From: Glycine soja
Taxonomy: Eukaryota > Streptophyta > Magnoliopsida > Fabales > Fabaceae
Assembly: GCF_004193775.1 (NCBI RefSeq)
Contig: NC_041002.1
Location: forward strand, 8,840,485 to 8,904,484
Direction: 5' to 3'
DNA length: 64,000 bases
The position numbers were made by a program, and so were the translations under genes. Position 1 is the stretch's first letter, and every line of letters begins with the position of its first letter. Below, piece after piece: positions 1 to 10,020 of this stretch. Below the pieces are notes generated by a model, which was not told where the DNA came from, did no database searches, and was given only the letters and a program-made list of their open reading frames with translations.

Positions 1-18
1 GGGGACTCGTCATCGAAT

Positions 19-195
19 CTGCCGTTTTAGAAAAAGAAGTAAACATGCAAATGAATGAGAATGGGTAGAGACCAGGAACAGATGAAGAAAGATCCTTGTA
101 TTATAAATTCAAAACAAAAGACACAAAGCCTTAACAAAATGAAAACTCTAAAGCCTAGGCCCAACTATAGAGCTTTTAAAACCGTAAAGGTTTAC
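19..195 (-). other. Probable spliceosomal intron between protease and pol
   Basis: On the minus strand a donor GTAAAC starts at 195, with the ORF stop TAA inside it. A pyrimidine-rich stretch ends in GGCAG at 19. The intron would be 177 nt and AT-rich. Removing it keeps the frame open from the protease ORF into the last 18 bases of the window. Ogre elements are known to carry a spliced intron at this place. The exact acceptor is inferred. Confidence 0.65.
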
Positions 196-3100
196 ATTAT
201 GCTTGTTGCGTAAATGCCGGGGCGTTCCTCCACTCGCCAATTTCCCAGCTGGAAATCAGGAGGGCATGGTCGGACCAAATCCAAAGTACTTGGAACATCA
301 TCTTCACATATCGCGAACACTTGACCTTCGTCTCCCAGACCTGCACTTATAAAGCTTCTACTTATGTGGCAGGGCGGGCTTCCTTCACTTTCTTGTTTCC
401 AACGCGAGCTCTGACCACTGTTCTTCCTTCCCGCGATGCTTCTTTTCATGTCCGCCTGAGTGGGCTTATAGCCTAAACCATACTTCCCATGATTCCCTTG
501 GGTTTTTATCAGGCTAGTTATGCCGCCGTTGTTTTTCCCTAAACCCATCCCGGGTTCAAAACCGTTCCCCAACATAACTCGGGCCATCATTACCGCTGCA
601 TCGGACAGACAAGGTTGCCCAAAGAGGGAGTCCACGGAGGAAATGCTGACCACCTCAAAAGACTGGAAAGCAGTTTCTAACGATTCTTCTGCGGCTTCCA
701 CATAAGGCATGGAGGATGGGCAGCTTACCAAGATATCTTCCTCGCCTGACACGATGACCAAGTGCCCCTCCACTACGAATTTCAGCTTTTGGTGGAGTGT
801 AGACGGCACGACTCCCACTGAGTGGATCCACGGGCGCCCCAACAGGCAGCTGTAGGGGGGGTTAATATCCATTATTTGGAAGGTGACTTGACAGGTGTGA
901 GGGCCTATTTGTACTGGGAGATCGATCTCTCCCCTAACCTCTCGGCGAGTGCCGTCGAAGGCCCGAACCACCATTGAACTTGGTTTCAAGTGGGAAGCAT
1001 TGAATGGTAACTTGTCCAAAGTGCTCTTAGGCATCACGTTTAAACTGGAACCATTATCGATGAGTACCTTGGCTACGATATGGTCCATACACTTGACTGA
1101 TACGTGTAAAGCCTTATTATGCCCTCTCCCCTCGGTGGGGATTTCTTCTTCGGCGAAGGCAAGATAGTTGTTGGCAGTGATATTGTTGACCAGCCCTCCG
1201 AAACCTTCTACCGAGATATCTTGGGCCACGTGAGCCTCGTTCAGCACTTTTACTAGCAGAGCCCGATGAGGCTCGGAGCTCATAAGTAACTCCAATAGCG
1301 AGACCCTAGCCGGGGTTTTGTTGAGCTGTTCGATAACCTTGAATTCGCTCTGCTGAATTATCCGAAGGAATTCGCTGGCTTCCTCTAGCGACACCTCCTT
1401 TCTACCATCCTTTTTCTCTGGGGGCCCCTTTGCTGGAATATCTTTATTCGAAGCGTGGGGTGCTTCGCCATCTTGTTCCTCCACCACTTTTCCTTTTCCC
1501 TTGACGTCGGCGGGTTGGACCGGTAGGTCCGGAGGTGCGAACACACGACCACTACGGGTCACACCACTCAGTCCCGTGATATTTGTTACTTTAGCCGACA
1601 GCGAGCTGACGTCAGTGACTTCTTCTTCCTTCTTCCCCGGAGGTGTATATCTCCACGGGACCGCGTGACTATCTTGGTACGGGAAAGGAACAGGTTTGGC
1701 CATTAAGGGGTGCCCGGGCTTTTGCGAGGCTGCACTTTTAGTGAAGTATATCACCAAGGGTTTGGGCTTCGCAACACCGCTCCCCTCCGTAGATTGCATG
1801 CATATATGCTGCTCTTCTTTTCCTTCAATGCCGACTTCTAGTCGACCTTGGTCTATCATCCGCTGTAACAATTCCTCTACTTCCAAACACGTCTCCATGT
1901 CATGCATCTCGTCGGAATGTAGCAGACAGGAATCCTCCTTACACCCACTATGGGGAATTACACCTCCCTTTTGTAGGGCCTCAAAGATAAACCTCCTAGG
2001 GGTTGCCACATCTCTTAAAGGTTTAGACCTGTGCGGCCTATCGGATTCAACTGCATTAACTGCTCCCCCTCCATGATTGGCGAGCGGGTTGGTCCTCACA
2101 TTGGGCCGATCCTCTTGGAAAGTCAGCCATCCGGCATCCATTAAATGTTGGACCTTGTATTTAAGGGCCAAGCATTTTTCGACGGAATGCCCCGGGACAC
2201 CCCCATGGTACTTGCAAGTTGCATTAGGGTCATACCACTTCGGGAAAGGGGGTTCGAGGACCCTTCCGGGAGTCACCACGGCCAAATGATTGGCGATGAG
2301 GGATGGTAGAAGATCTTCGTACGTCATTGGGAGCGGGGTGAATTCCGGCAATGGCCTCGGAGGGAAGTTCCTTGTCGTGTTGGAATTACCGGCCGGTCGA
2401 GTCGTGTTCGGAGTTGGAACTTGGGGAGCTTCCCTCTGGGTGGGTGCCCTAGGCTGCACGGGTGTTGAACTAGAGGCGTTCCCAGCATGAGCCGAGAAGC
2501 TTGGGTGATGTTGCGCGTACTGATGGGTACCATGAGGTGTTTGCTGGGGTTTGACCCACGCGGGTGTTGAAGAGACGGCATGGGCATCTCCTTCCTTCCT
2601 TTTTGCCCCTGTTGCCCCGATTCTTTTGGCGTTCACGTTTGTGGAGGAAACGTAATCAAACTTTCCTCTCTTCAATCCAACCTCGATTCTTTCCCCGGCA
2701 AACACCAGATCCGCAAAGCTGGACGGCATGTAACCCACTAGCTTCTCATAGTAGAACACTGGCAGAGTGTCTACCATCATGGTGATCATCTCTCTCTCAA
2801 CCATGGGAGGAGCTACTTGTGCCGCCAAATCCCTCCATCGCTGCGCATATTCTTTAAAGGTTTCACCCTCTTTCTTGAACATATTCTGCAGTTGAGTACG
2901 GTCAGGAGCCATATCAGAATTGTACTGATACTGCCTTAGGAAGGCGGTAATCAGATCCTTCCAAGTACGGATACGGGAAGCTTCCAAATTAGTGTACCAC
3001 ACTACCGCAGCTCCGGCCAAGCTATCCTGAAAGAAGTGTATCAACAGCTTTTCATCTTTAGAATGAGCGCCCATCTTACGGCAGTACATTTTGAGATGGT

Positions 3101-3974
3101 TTTTGGGACAAGTCGTCCCTTTATACTTGTCGAAGTCCGGCACTTTGAACTTCGGGGGAATAACAACATCGGGTACTAAGCAAAGATCCGTCATGTCTGC
3201 AAACGGATAGTCCCCAAATCCTTCCACAGCCCTCAATCTTTCCTCAAGGAGATCGAGCTTCCTCCTTTCTTCAGTTGCCGGGGGCGGCCCTTCCATGGAC
3301 AAAACTATTGGCGAAGCTGCGATGTTGGGTTGAGGCAACGTGCCTGGTGCCGGCCCTTCGGGGATCGGGGGATAAAACTCGACATCCCTCCGAGCATAAT
3401 CTTGAGGGTCTTTATGGACTTCGTCGGGCTGCTGAGGAGTCTCTTTTTCATGGACGGGAGAAGCAATGTGGCCCGCATCTTCTTGCAAGATGGGTGGTGA
3501 ATAGTTGGGCGGCAATCCATAAGGGTAAGCCGCTCGGTTGTATCCCAGGTGAGGGCTGCCATCGTGCCCCAGTGTGTCCCTTCCCCGTCCTACTATGTTT
3601 GAGGGAGGATGGTGCGTAGTTGCCAAGAGAGTCGGGTCTGCTTCGGCAGCCGAACTGACAGCGGCGGCAGTGGCCGCGTTCTTCTCCATGAGCTGCTTCA
3701 TACCTAACATGGCCTCCATCATGGAGGCCATTTGTTCTTTCAGAGCCGACATGTCGGCTTTCATCTGTTCCTGCGTCTCCTCTTGATCACCCATCGTTCT
3801 AGATTTGGATCTGGTGCGATAGGGATCCCTTGCGGCGCGTTTAGTTATGGTGTTTTTCCCTAAAAAACCAAACGTGAGGAGTGGGTAAAGAAAGAAAATG
3901 CATGCTAGAGATGAGATGTAGGAGTGATTTGATTTGCACAAGCTTTTTGGAGTAGAAACATGGGACCAACTCAT
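192..3974 (-). CDS. Gag-protease polyprotein of the Ogre-like element
   Basis: A 1260-residue ORF. The likely real start is Met61 (MGDQEETQEQ, codon 3792-3794), because residues 1-60 look like translated leader. Residues 65-100 are a Met/Lys-rich coiled coil. About 270-430 is a retrotransposon Gag capsid region (WYTNLEASRIRTWKDL). Residues 587-601 are a Cys/His knuckle of the form CxxH-x6-H-x4-C. An aspartic protease follows with active-site LIDNGSS at 971-977 and LLGRPW near 1044; the D-N-G form is common in Tat and Athila elements. Residues of about 1128-1172 form a G-patch (GFEPGMGLG, KYGLGYKP). The stop codon overlaps a GT splice donor, so the ORF probably continues into pol after splicing. 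Confidence 0.88.
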   Translation of the reverse strand: MSWSHVSTPKSLCKSNHSYISSLACIFFLYPLLTFGFLGKNTITKRAARDPYRTRSKSRTMGDQEETQEQMKADMSALKEQMASMMEAMLGMKQLMEKNAATAAAVSSAAEADPTLLATTHHPPSNIVGRGRDTLGHDGSPHLGYNRAAYPYGLPPNYSPPILQEDAGHIASPVHEKETPQQPDEVHKDPQDYARRDVEFYPPIPEGPAPGTLPQPNIAASPIVLSMEGPPPATEERRKLDLLEERLRAVEGFGDYPFADMTDLCLVPDVVIPPKFKVPDFDKYKGTTCPKNHLKMYCRKMGAHSKDEKLLIHFFQDSLAGAAVVWYTNLEASRIRTWKDLITAFLRQYQYNSDMAPDRTQLQNMFKKEGETFKEYAQRWRDLAAQVAPPMVEREMITMMVDTLPVFYYEKLVGYMPSSFADLVFAGERIEVGLKRGKFDYVSSTNVNAKRIGATGAKRKEGDAHAVSSTPAWVKPQQTPHGTHQYAQHHPSFSAHAGNASSSTPVQPRAPTQREAPQVPTPNTTRPAGNSNTTRNFPPRPLPEFTPLPMTYEDLLPSLIANHLAVVTPGRVLEPPFPKWYDPNATCKYHGGVPGHSVEKCLALKYKVQHLMDAGWLTFQEDRPNVRTNPLANHGGGAVNAVESDRPHRSKPLRDVATPRRFIFEALQKGGVIPHSGCKEDSCLLHSDEMHDMETCLEVEELLQRMIDQGRLEVGIEGKEEQHICMQSTEGSGVAKPKPLVIYFTKSAASQKPGHPLMAKPVPFPYQDSHAVPWRYTPPGKKEEEVTDVSSLSAKVTNITGLSGVTRSGRVFAPPDLPVQPADVKGKGKVVEEQDGEAPHASNKDIPAKGPPEKKDGRKEVSLEEASEFLRIIQQSEFKVIEQLNKTPARVSLLELLMSSEPHRALLVKVLNEAHVAQDISVEGFGGLVNNITANNYLAFAEEEIPTEGRGHNKALHVSVKCMDHIVAKVLIDNGSSLNVMPKSTLDKLPFNASHLKPSSMVVRAFDGTRREVRGEIDLPVQIGPHTCQVTFQIMDINPPYSCLLGRPWIHSVGVVPSTLHQKLKFVVEGHLVIVSGEEDILVSCPSSMPYVEAAEESLETAFQSFEVVSISSVDSLFGQPCLSDAAVMMARVMLGNGFEPGMGLGKNNGGITSLIKTQGNHGKYGLGYKPTQADMKRSIAGRKNSGQSSRWKQESEGSPPCHISRSFISAGLGDEGQVFAICEDDVPSTLDLVRPCPPDFQLGNWRVEERPGIYATSIM

Positions 3975-4030
3975 CTTATTTCAAAAAGGAAGTCATATCT
4001 AGTCAAGGTCTGAGAGACCATACAAGTTTC

Positions 4031-5932
4031 CTAACGATTTCTAATTATGTGGGCCATTAAGTCTATCATATGCTGACAATAGCCGAGAAGCCCATGAATC
4101 TCTCCGGGGGCGGAGTAGGTGTCTGCCATCGCCTTGGCCTTGGCTAACAATCGGGGAATTTCTTGACTCCCGTTCAAGGTAAGAGCAAACCGATCCATCC
4201 ACATGGTTGCCTCTTGGTGTAAAGAGTCGATCACCCTTCCTCTAGCCTCTTTTTCCGCATACACTTGAGCATACTCATCCGCGATTCTATGCTCGTGGGT
4301 CGTGGCTAGACCTAACTCTTCTTGGTACTTGGCGATGATAGCTAACATGTTGGTCTCTGTCTCGCATAAACGCTGAGACAAGCTTCTTTTGGACCTTGAA
4401 CAAGCAATCAACTCCTCTTTCAGAACCATGCTATGTGCTCGCGACTGGTCCCTTTCTTCCCTTCGCAACTTGAGTTCACTATTGCTACCCCATAGAGCTC
4501 CGCGAAATTTGTTCCGGCCATACTCTTCCTTGCGAGCCCTCTTGGTCTCTTGTTCAAGGGCTCTTGCGGTAATTGCATTCTCTTCCCGTAACCCGGCACA
4601 CTCCTTCCGAACGTGTGTAGCAGCCAACTTGAACTTCTCCTTGGCGAGTTTTGCCTTTCCTAACTCGCTCTTGAGAGCTTGGACTTCTTCGTCCTCTTCC
4701 GGTGCTTCAAAATTCTCTTCGCTGACGACTTTTAACTTGGCGAGCCAATCTAAACCTCGTATGCGAACTTTCAGCCATTCGTGGTACCCACAAATGATGC
4801 CATTACGAATGCCTCTAAGCTCTTGATCTTTCCTTAACGGGGTTTCCCATGCCTTATGGATTCTTTGTATAGTCTTGGAATTCTGTGCGCCGAGATCCCT
4901 CACAAGGAAAGGAGACATGCTTTCTTCCGTCGGTGCTCCCCTCATGGGGTACCCTAGTTGCCTTATAGCGAGCGTGGGATTGTAATTAATACAACCCCTC
5001 GTTCCTACCAGCGGAATGTTTGGGTACTTTCCACATGAGAAAAGGACTCCTTCTTTTCCTTCCTTCCATCGGGGGAACCAACTGATTGTTCTACCTCCTA
5101 TCCCGGCCAAGAGCTGGTCCCAATCCATTCTCCTCTTTTCAGTACACGAGCGATGGCTCAGGAGCGGACATGGATGTCTTGTGTCTTGTTGGAACAAGTG
5201 TGAAACCAACCAAACACAGAGGGCGGGTAAGCAACAGATGATCCGTGCGCTACTCTTCTCGCATCTTCGGTCAAATGTATCAAATAGATCTGCCAAGACG
5301 GCTACCACCGGACTTTCCTTGCTATGGCGGTAGGCAAGGAAAGCGTCGATTGCTGCTAGGTCTATCAAACCATCCACGTTTGGAAAGAGGACGACCCCAA
5401 AAATTAGCAAAGCTAACACATCCATAAACGGGACCCAGTCTCCTTGATTGGCCATACCCCTCGCCTTGTCTTCTAGGTACTTCTGTGGTAGGCCCGCTAT
5501 GCCGTTCCGAGTCTGTTTTATGCGGTCCAAACCTCTTGCTGAATCCTTGACCACAGTTGCAATTCTGCTCAAAGAGGGGAGACACCCGGAGGAAAGATAT
5601 GGTTTTCTTCCCCCGAGAGGACATCCTAGAATTTCCTCAAATTCTTCAATGGTTGGTACTAATTGGAAGTCTCCGAATGTGAAGCACCTCAAAGGCTGGT
5701 CGTAGTATTGGGTAAGCGATACAATGGCTTCTATGGATACCTCTGCTATGGTCAACTCTAAGATCTTTCCGTAAGTCTTGCGGAAGGCTTGCATTTGGAG
5801 GGGTTCCATCAACCGCCCTAATTCCTTGATGCTGGTGGTATCTAGGCTTTTGACCTTGACTTGGTAGAACCTCTTGCCGGTTTGACTTGTTCCCATGCTT
5901 ACTAAAGTGAGACAAAAGCTGGTGCAAATCAA
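4031..5932 (-). CDS. Ogre ORF1 protein, function unknown
   Basis: A 633-residue ORF upstream of gag, a position diagnostic of Ogre elements. The N-terminal two thirds (about residues 35-400) look globular and contain conserved-looking blocks such as FGDFQLVPTIEEFEEILGCP near residue 85 and WFPRWKEGKEGVLF near residue 290. This style resembles the plant retroelement DUF related to the plant mobile domain. Residues of roughly 400-570 are rich in E, K, R and L and should form coiled coil. Met13 (MGTSQTGK) is an alternative start. The stop is 56 nt before the gag-pro ORF. No enzymatic motif is visible. The ORF has no internal stop, so it may still be translatable. Confidence 0.75.
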   Translation of the reverse strand: MICTSFCLTLVSMGTSQTGKRFYQVKVKSLDTTSIKELGRLMEPLQMQAFRKTYGKILELTIAEVSIEAIVSLTQYYDQPLRCFTFGDFQLVPTIEEFEEILGCPLGGRKPYLSSGCLPSLSRIATVVKDSARGLDRIKQTRNGIAGLPQKYLEDKARGMANQGDWVPFMDVLALLIFGVVLFPNVDGLIDLAAIDAFLAYRHSKESPVVAVLADLFDTFDRRCEKSSARIICCLPALCVWLVSHLFQQDTRHPCPLLSHRSCTEKRRMDWDQLLAGIGGRTISWFPRWKEGKEGVLFSCGKYPNIPLVGTRGCINYNPTLAIRQLGYPMRGAPTEESMSPFLVRDLGAQNSKTIQRIHKAWETPLRKDQELRGIRNGIICGYHEWLKVRIRGLDWLAKLKVVSEENFEAPEEDEEVQALKSELGKAKLAKEKFKLAATHVRKECAGLREENAITARALEQETKRARKEEYGRNKFRGALWGSNSELKLRREERDQSRAHSMVLKEELIACSRSKRSLSQRLCETETNMLAIIAKYQEELGLATTHEHRIADEYAQVYAEKEARGRVIDSLHQEATMWMDRFALTLNGSQEIPRLLAKAKAMADTYSAPGEIHGLLGYCQHMIDLMAHIIRNR

Positions 5933-6738
5933 AACTCCGATATCTCATGGGTGGGATGGATGAATGCATGATGGAATGCATATGACACAGATGCAATTTA
6001 CGAATACGGGGGTCCGGGGAATTTGTCACCTTCTTAGATACGACATCTAGGGGTAGCGAAATGCCCCAACGCACGTTTTTAAGAAGGCGACACGGACCCT
6101 CCGTTGGTTTGTTTACAGTAGGGATCAAGACAGAACCCATATGCAATGCCTATGCAAAAGACACAATGCGGGAATGTGCACAGTATGACAATATTTACCG
6201 AACATAAGCAAAGGGTATATGATACTCATGCATGGCAGTGCGAAAAATGGCACGCAGCGTGTTTGCTTCGTGCCCCTATTTAAGGGACCTATAAGGGAGA
6301 GAACTAACTAGGCTTTTAGCAATAATCCCCAAGGTAGTTATATCTCTCTTGATGGTTTCTAGAGGTATCATCCCCTTTGAAGAACATATTGTAGCAGTAG
6401 GGACTACTAGCAACAATAGGTTTTCAAAGAGAAAAGCTCTAGATGAGGGTTCACTGTAATCAAGCAAGTCGGAGACCTAGCATGATCACAGATTCACCTC
6501 CACTCCTTATGCTCCCATGAACCCGGGTATAGGGCCCTTTTTCACTCACAGTGTGTGCAAATAGTGTTGGTGTTTGTGTGCATCAAATGAATAAATATTT
6601 ACTTCATGCATACATTTAAAACGCACTAAAAGCAACAAAGAGTTTATATACACAAGAACATAATGAAAGGAAACCAACAAAGGGGTAAGTCACGGTAAAA
6701 CATTGCACAAAATTAAATGGCCTAACTCTCTAAAAACC
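5933..6738 (-). other. Untranslated leader of the Ogre-like element
   Basis: About 800 bp between PBS and ORF1 with no long ORF of its own that I can recognise. It is where packaging and dimerisation signals would be expected, but none is identifiable by eye. Confidence 0.5.
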
Positions 6739-6739
6739 G

Positions 6740-6757
6740 TCCCCAGTGGAGTCGCCA
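6740..6757 (-). other. Primer binding site (tRNA-Arg), inner copy
   Basis: The minus strand reads TGGCGACTCCACTGGGGA, complementary to the 3' end of a tRNA ending in GTCGCCA. It follows the LTR-end motif GCGACA by two bases. Legume Ogre elements are known to use a tRNA-Arg primer. This copy is next to the leader and is the expected functional site. Confidence 0.8.
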
Positions 6758-6831
6758 ACTGTCGCAACCTACCCTTCGGCGGGAGGGCGACGCGAGACTC
6801 GCGGGATGCGAACCAGAGATTCTGGGTTCGG

Positions 6832-6849
6832 TCCCCAGTGGAGTCGCCA
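6832..6849 (-). other. Primer binding site, outer duplicate copy
   Basis: Identical 18-nt PBS two bases beyond the full LTR end. It is followed (minus strand) by more tRNA-like sequence instead of the normal leader. See the duplication entry at 6739-6902. Confidence 0.8.
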
Positions 6850-6851
6850 AC

Positions 6852-8505
6852 TGTCGCAACCTACCCTTCGGCGGGAGGGCGACGCGAGACTCGCGGGATG
6901 CGTGTTCCACGAAAGGAATACGCGCGGAGTCGCCACCAACGTTTATTCGAGGAAAACGTCGGAAAAACCGGAAAAGACGCGATCTACGAACTTTTAAGTT
7001 GAAAGGTTCGGGAGTTGTATTTACGCACGGGGAAGGTATTAGCACCCCGCACGCCCGTCCCAAGGGACGGCAGCCTTTAATCGAATGTGCAAACATGACT
7101 TTGATTTTTATGTTCCCTTTTATGTTCTTATATCCTTTATACCCTTTTTATATTTTTTTCTTTTTTTGTGGTCGACAAGGGTGTTTCCCTTTGCTCCTAC
7201 GTATTCCTCAATTTGGGATGAGAAAATCAGACCTACGTAGTTCTTTTTTATCAAGTGATTCTTTTTTACTTTAAGAGGTGATCATTTTAAGGCGTTGGAC
7301 CTTAAAAATGATCCATTTTACTTAGTGAGGAAATGAAATGACAAACTTCAAAAGCCTATTTTTTATGGACGAGCTTGACTAGGCGAATTGATTTTAGCCT
7401 TTAGTGTCACTTTAGTTATTAATCAATTCGATTAAGAATGAGAAATCCCAAAGAGAAAATGTCCACTTGATTTTCCGCTTTATTTTACTAAAAGATGTCT
7501 TTTTTGATTATTATATTATTTTTTACCTCTTTTTGATTTCCAACGTGGTTACGGCACGACCGAACGGTCGGAATTTATTTTAACCGAAGTTAATGGATAA
7601 TACAATTCAAACGTTCGGTGGAAATTTATTTTATTTTTAAGTTAAGCGAGAAATGACTTAAGTAAAATGGCTTAAGCACGTCAACAGGGGGTATAAAAAG
7701 TAAACAAAACGAGAATAAAAATGCACGAAACACAATGTGGACCACTACGGGTACATAGAATGAATCGAAAAGCTTGGTTCGAGGTACTTACCCGTTGAAG
7801 ATCGAAGAACGATGAAGAACGAATGAAGAACGTCGAAGAACGGTTGAAACCTTTGCGAAATTCTTCACGGAAAACGTTACGGAAACGTTTCGCAAGCACC
7901 TCGGCTTAGATTTTCTTCACGGAAACAATTTTTCCAAGCAAATTCGAAAGAGAGAGAAGTGCCAAAGGGGCTGAACCCCTTTCTTCTTCACTTCCTCCCC
8001 TATTTATAGCAAAATAGGGGAGGTGGTTGCCGCCCAGCTCGCCCAGGCGAGCAGGGTTGCTTCCTCCAGAAGCAACCGCCTTCTGGAGGAATATTCCAGA
8101 GGGCCCAAGTGGGCCTGGGTGCTATTTGCACCCCCATTTTTACTAAGTACACCCCCTTTGCTGTTTTTTGGTGATTCTTTTTTCGTAAAGTTACGGAAAC
8201 TTACGAATTTCGTAACGATACTTGTTTTCTTTCCGTAATGTTACGGAACCTTGCGGATTACATAATCATCCCCTTTTTGACTTACGGAATGTTACGGAAC
8301 CTCACTTAATTATGCAACGATGCTTCCATTTGATTTCCGGTGTGTCACGGAAACTTACGGATTGTGCATCAATATTTTTTTGGTTTTTCGGCATGTCCTG
8401 GAATTTCACAAATTGCCTAATGATGGGTGCCAAGCACCTCACGAGGACCAAAGAATGGTCGCACGTCATCGAGCAAAGGTCCCCGGACGAAATTAGGGTA
8501 TGACA
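6852..8505 (-). repeat. 5' LTR of the Ogre-like element
   Basis: About 1.65 kb bounded by TGTC at 8505 and GACA at 6852 (minus-strand reading), followed after two bases by a PBS. It holds a TATA-like box near 8001-8008 and many short diverged repeats around the motif TTACGGAA between 8185 and 8370. The outer end abuts AT-rich DNA at 8506. A second partial copy of the last 51 bp of the LTR lies at 6760-6810. Confidence 0.75.
8001..8008 (-). promoter_or_regulatory. TATA box of the LTR promoter
   Basis: TATAAATA on the minus strand inside the LTR, followed by GGGGAGG and then a purine/pyrimidine-mixed leader. Its position about 500 bp from the LTR 5' end fits a U3 promoter. The transcription start would be roughly 25-35 nt further on, near 7970. 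This is inferred from sequence only. Confidence 0.6.
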
Positions 8506-8706
8506 CATATATTCCAATAAAAAATAAAAATAAATAAACTAAATAATATTAACATTCTAACAAAATTATAAATTAAATTACATAAAAAACATAAAATACT
8601 AACTAAATTACTAACTAAAATACTATACAAATAACAAAATTATATATATATTACACAAATAAATTTAAAAAATTCCAAAAAAAAATACAATGGAAACAAA
8701 ACTTTA

Positions 8707-8762
<56 letters not shown>

Positions 8763-9500
8763 AACAATGTATCATATATTCCAAGAAAAATTAAAAAAAA
8801 TAAACCTAAATAATATCATACAAATGTAAAAAATCTAAACCAAATAATAATAACATATCAATTAAAAAAGCTTAAACCAATTCATATTAACAAATTAACT
8901 ACAACGTACGTATAACACAAATAATTTTATTATTTTAGCATACTACTTAAAATTTAAAATTATCACCTAAACTAAACAAACGTACTATATATATACTAAC
9001 CAAAATCTATACATATATAAGACAAATAATACCATACTAATTTATAAAATCTAAACAAAATAATATTATCAAAAACTAACCTAAAGCACAATTAATACTA
9101 ACTTAACATATGTATATTAACCTAACTAATATTCTTAAAATAATATTTATAAATTAACTAAAACTAACCTAACATATATATATAACACAGCTAATAACTT
9201 ACAACTTACAAAAATCTAACCTAAATAACATTAATATCTCAACTACAATTAATTTAACATATATGTATATAACATAAAAGTATATACCAAACAACATAAA
9301 AATAAATTAACTTATCTCAAATACGTACTAAGACAAGCAACCAAAAAGTGTAGGCCAAACAAGAACAAAAACTTCACCTACAATATACAAAGAATTTATC
9401 AATTAATATTAATATATCAATTATACTTAAACATATATCACACACACAAAAAAAAAATTCAGTTAACAACATACTTACCAATAATACAAACGTAGCAACA
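8506..9500. other. AT-rich spacer with a (TA)n tract
   Basis: About 1 kb of very AT-rich DNA outside the Ogre LTR, with an uninterrupted (AT)n run at about 8710-8759. It is built from loosely repeated phrases such as AACTAACCTAA. I see no gene in it. Confidence 0.7.
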
Positions 9501-10020
9501 GAAAAATAATATGGGTTCACTGGAAGCAAACAACTATGGCAAGAGAAGGAAAAAGCAATGGAGTGAAGTGAAAAGTGAAGATTCTGAAGCAAGGAAGCAC
9601 CTGCTCCTGCATTGCTTTATAAAAAAAATTTTGAACAGCCAAATCGCCACCATTACTGGCGATTTGGCCTTCTGCGCCTCCTGCTCCACCCTGCAGCACC
9701 GTAGCTGCATGCCTACCCTAAGCCTACGTCTGAACCTCCTGCAAACCCAACCCGCTAGTCAAACTAGCAATTTTCCAAAGCAACCACAGACTCGCCAGCA
9801 CAGGTGGCGACTTGCACCTGCGCCTGAATTGCCATCACCACTGGCGGTTTCCAGGCCACGTGGCTTTCGCACAGCAAACTCGCCATTGCCAATGGCAGTT
9901 TGCTAAAGAGCCCATGCAGTTTACGTAGAAAACAAACCCCCCACGTAAAATTTTTGAAAACGACCCCATTTGGGGAAATACTTTGTAAAAGCACCCCATC
10001 TCAGGAAATTTGCCTGCAAA
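9501..10020. other. Unclassified GC-richer island
   Basis: A block of higher GC content with repeated short phrases (CGCCA, GGCGA, CCATTGCCAATGG) and C-runs near 9938-10000. It stands out from the AT-rich flanks and resembles the end of a transposable element more than a host exon. Short ORFs on both strands have no domain I recognise. The family is unknown to me. Confidence 0.35.

Larger units (their letters stand above)
6739..6902 (-). repeat. Tandem duplication of LTR end plus PBS, joined by tRNA-derived DNA
   Basis: The 72 bp at 6739-6810 and 6831-6902 are identical. Each contains PBS, spacer and the terminal 51 bp of the LTR. The 20 bp between them (6811-6830) continue the PBS as a tRNA on the plus strand. 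There is a 5-bp T stem CTGGG (6822-6826) and CCCAG (6834-6838) around loop TTCGGTC, a variable loop at 6817-6821, and an ACCAG anticodon-stem strand at 6812-6816. The block 6811-6849 thus reads as tRNA nucleotides 38-76. The stem pairing is visible in the sequence; the tRNA-Arg(ACG) assignment is from memory. Confidence 0.8.
1..8505 (-). mobile_element. Ogre/Tat-like Ty3/gypsy LTR retrotransposon, 5' part
   Basis: Read on the minus strand the order is LTR (8505 to 6852), primer binding site, leader, ORF1, gag-protease, then an intron running to position 19. An extra ORF upstream of gag, a tRNA-Arg PBS and an intron after protease are the known hallmarks of the Ogre group in the Tat lineage. 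The LTR starts TGTCATACCC and ends TTGCGACA. Reverse transcriptase, RNase H, integrase and the 3' LTR must lie to the left of the window, so the 3' LTR and target-site duplication cannot be checked. Both ORFs are uninterrupted, which suggests a fairly young insertion. Lineage is recognised from architecture and motifs, not from an alignment. Confidence 0.85.

Noticed and set aside
520..3786. Several plus-strand ORFs opposite gag-pro
   Set aside because: They are shadows of the minus-strand polyprotein and have no domain of their own.
6811..6849. A tRNA-Arg gene
   Set aside because: Only the 3' half (positions 38-76, with CCA already present in DNA) exists and it is fused to an LTR end. It is copied primer tRNA, not a gene.
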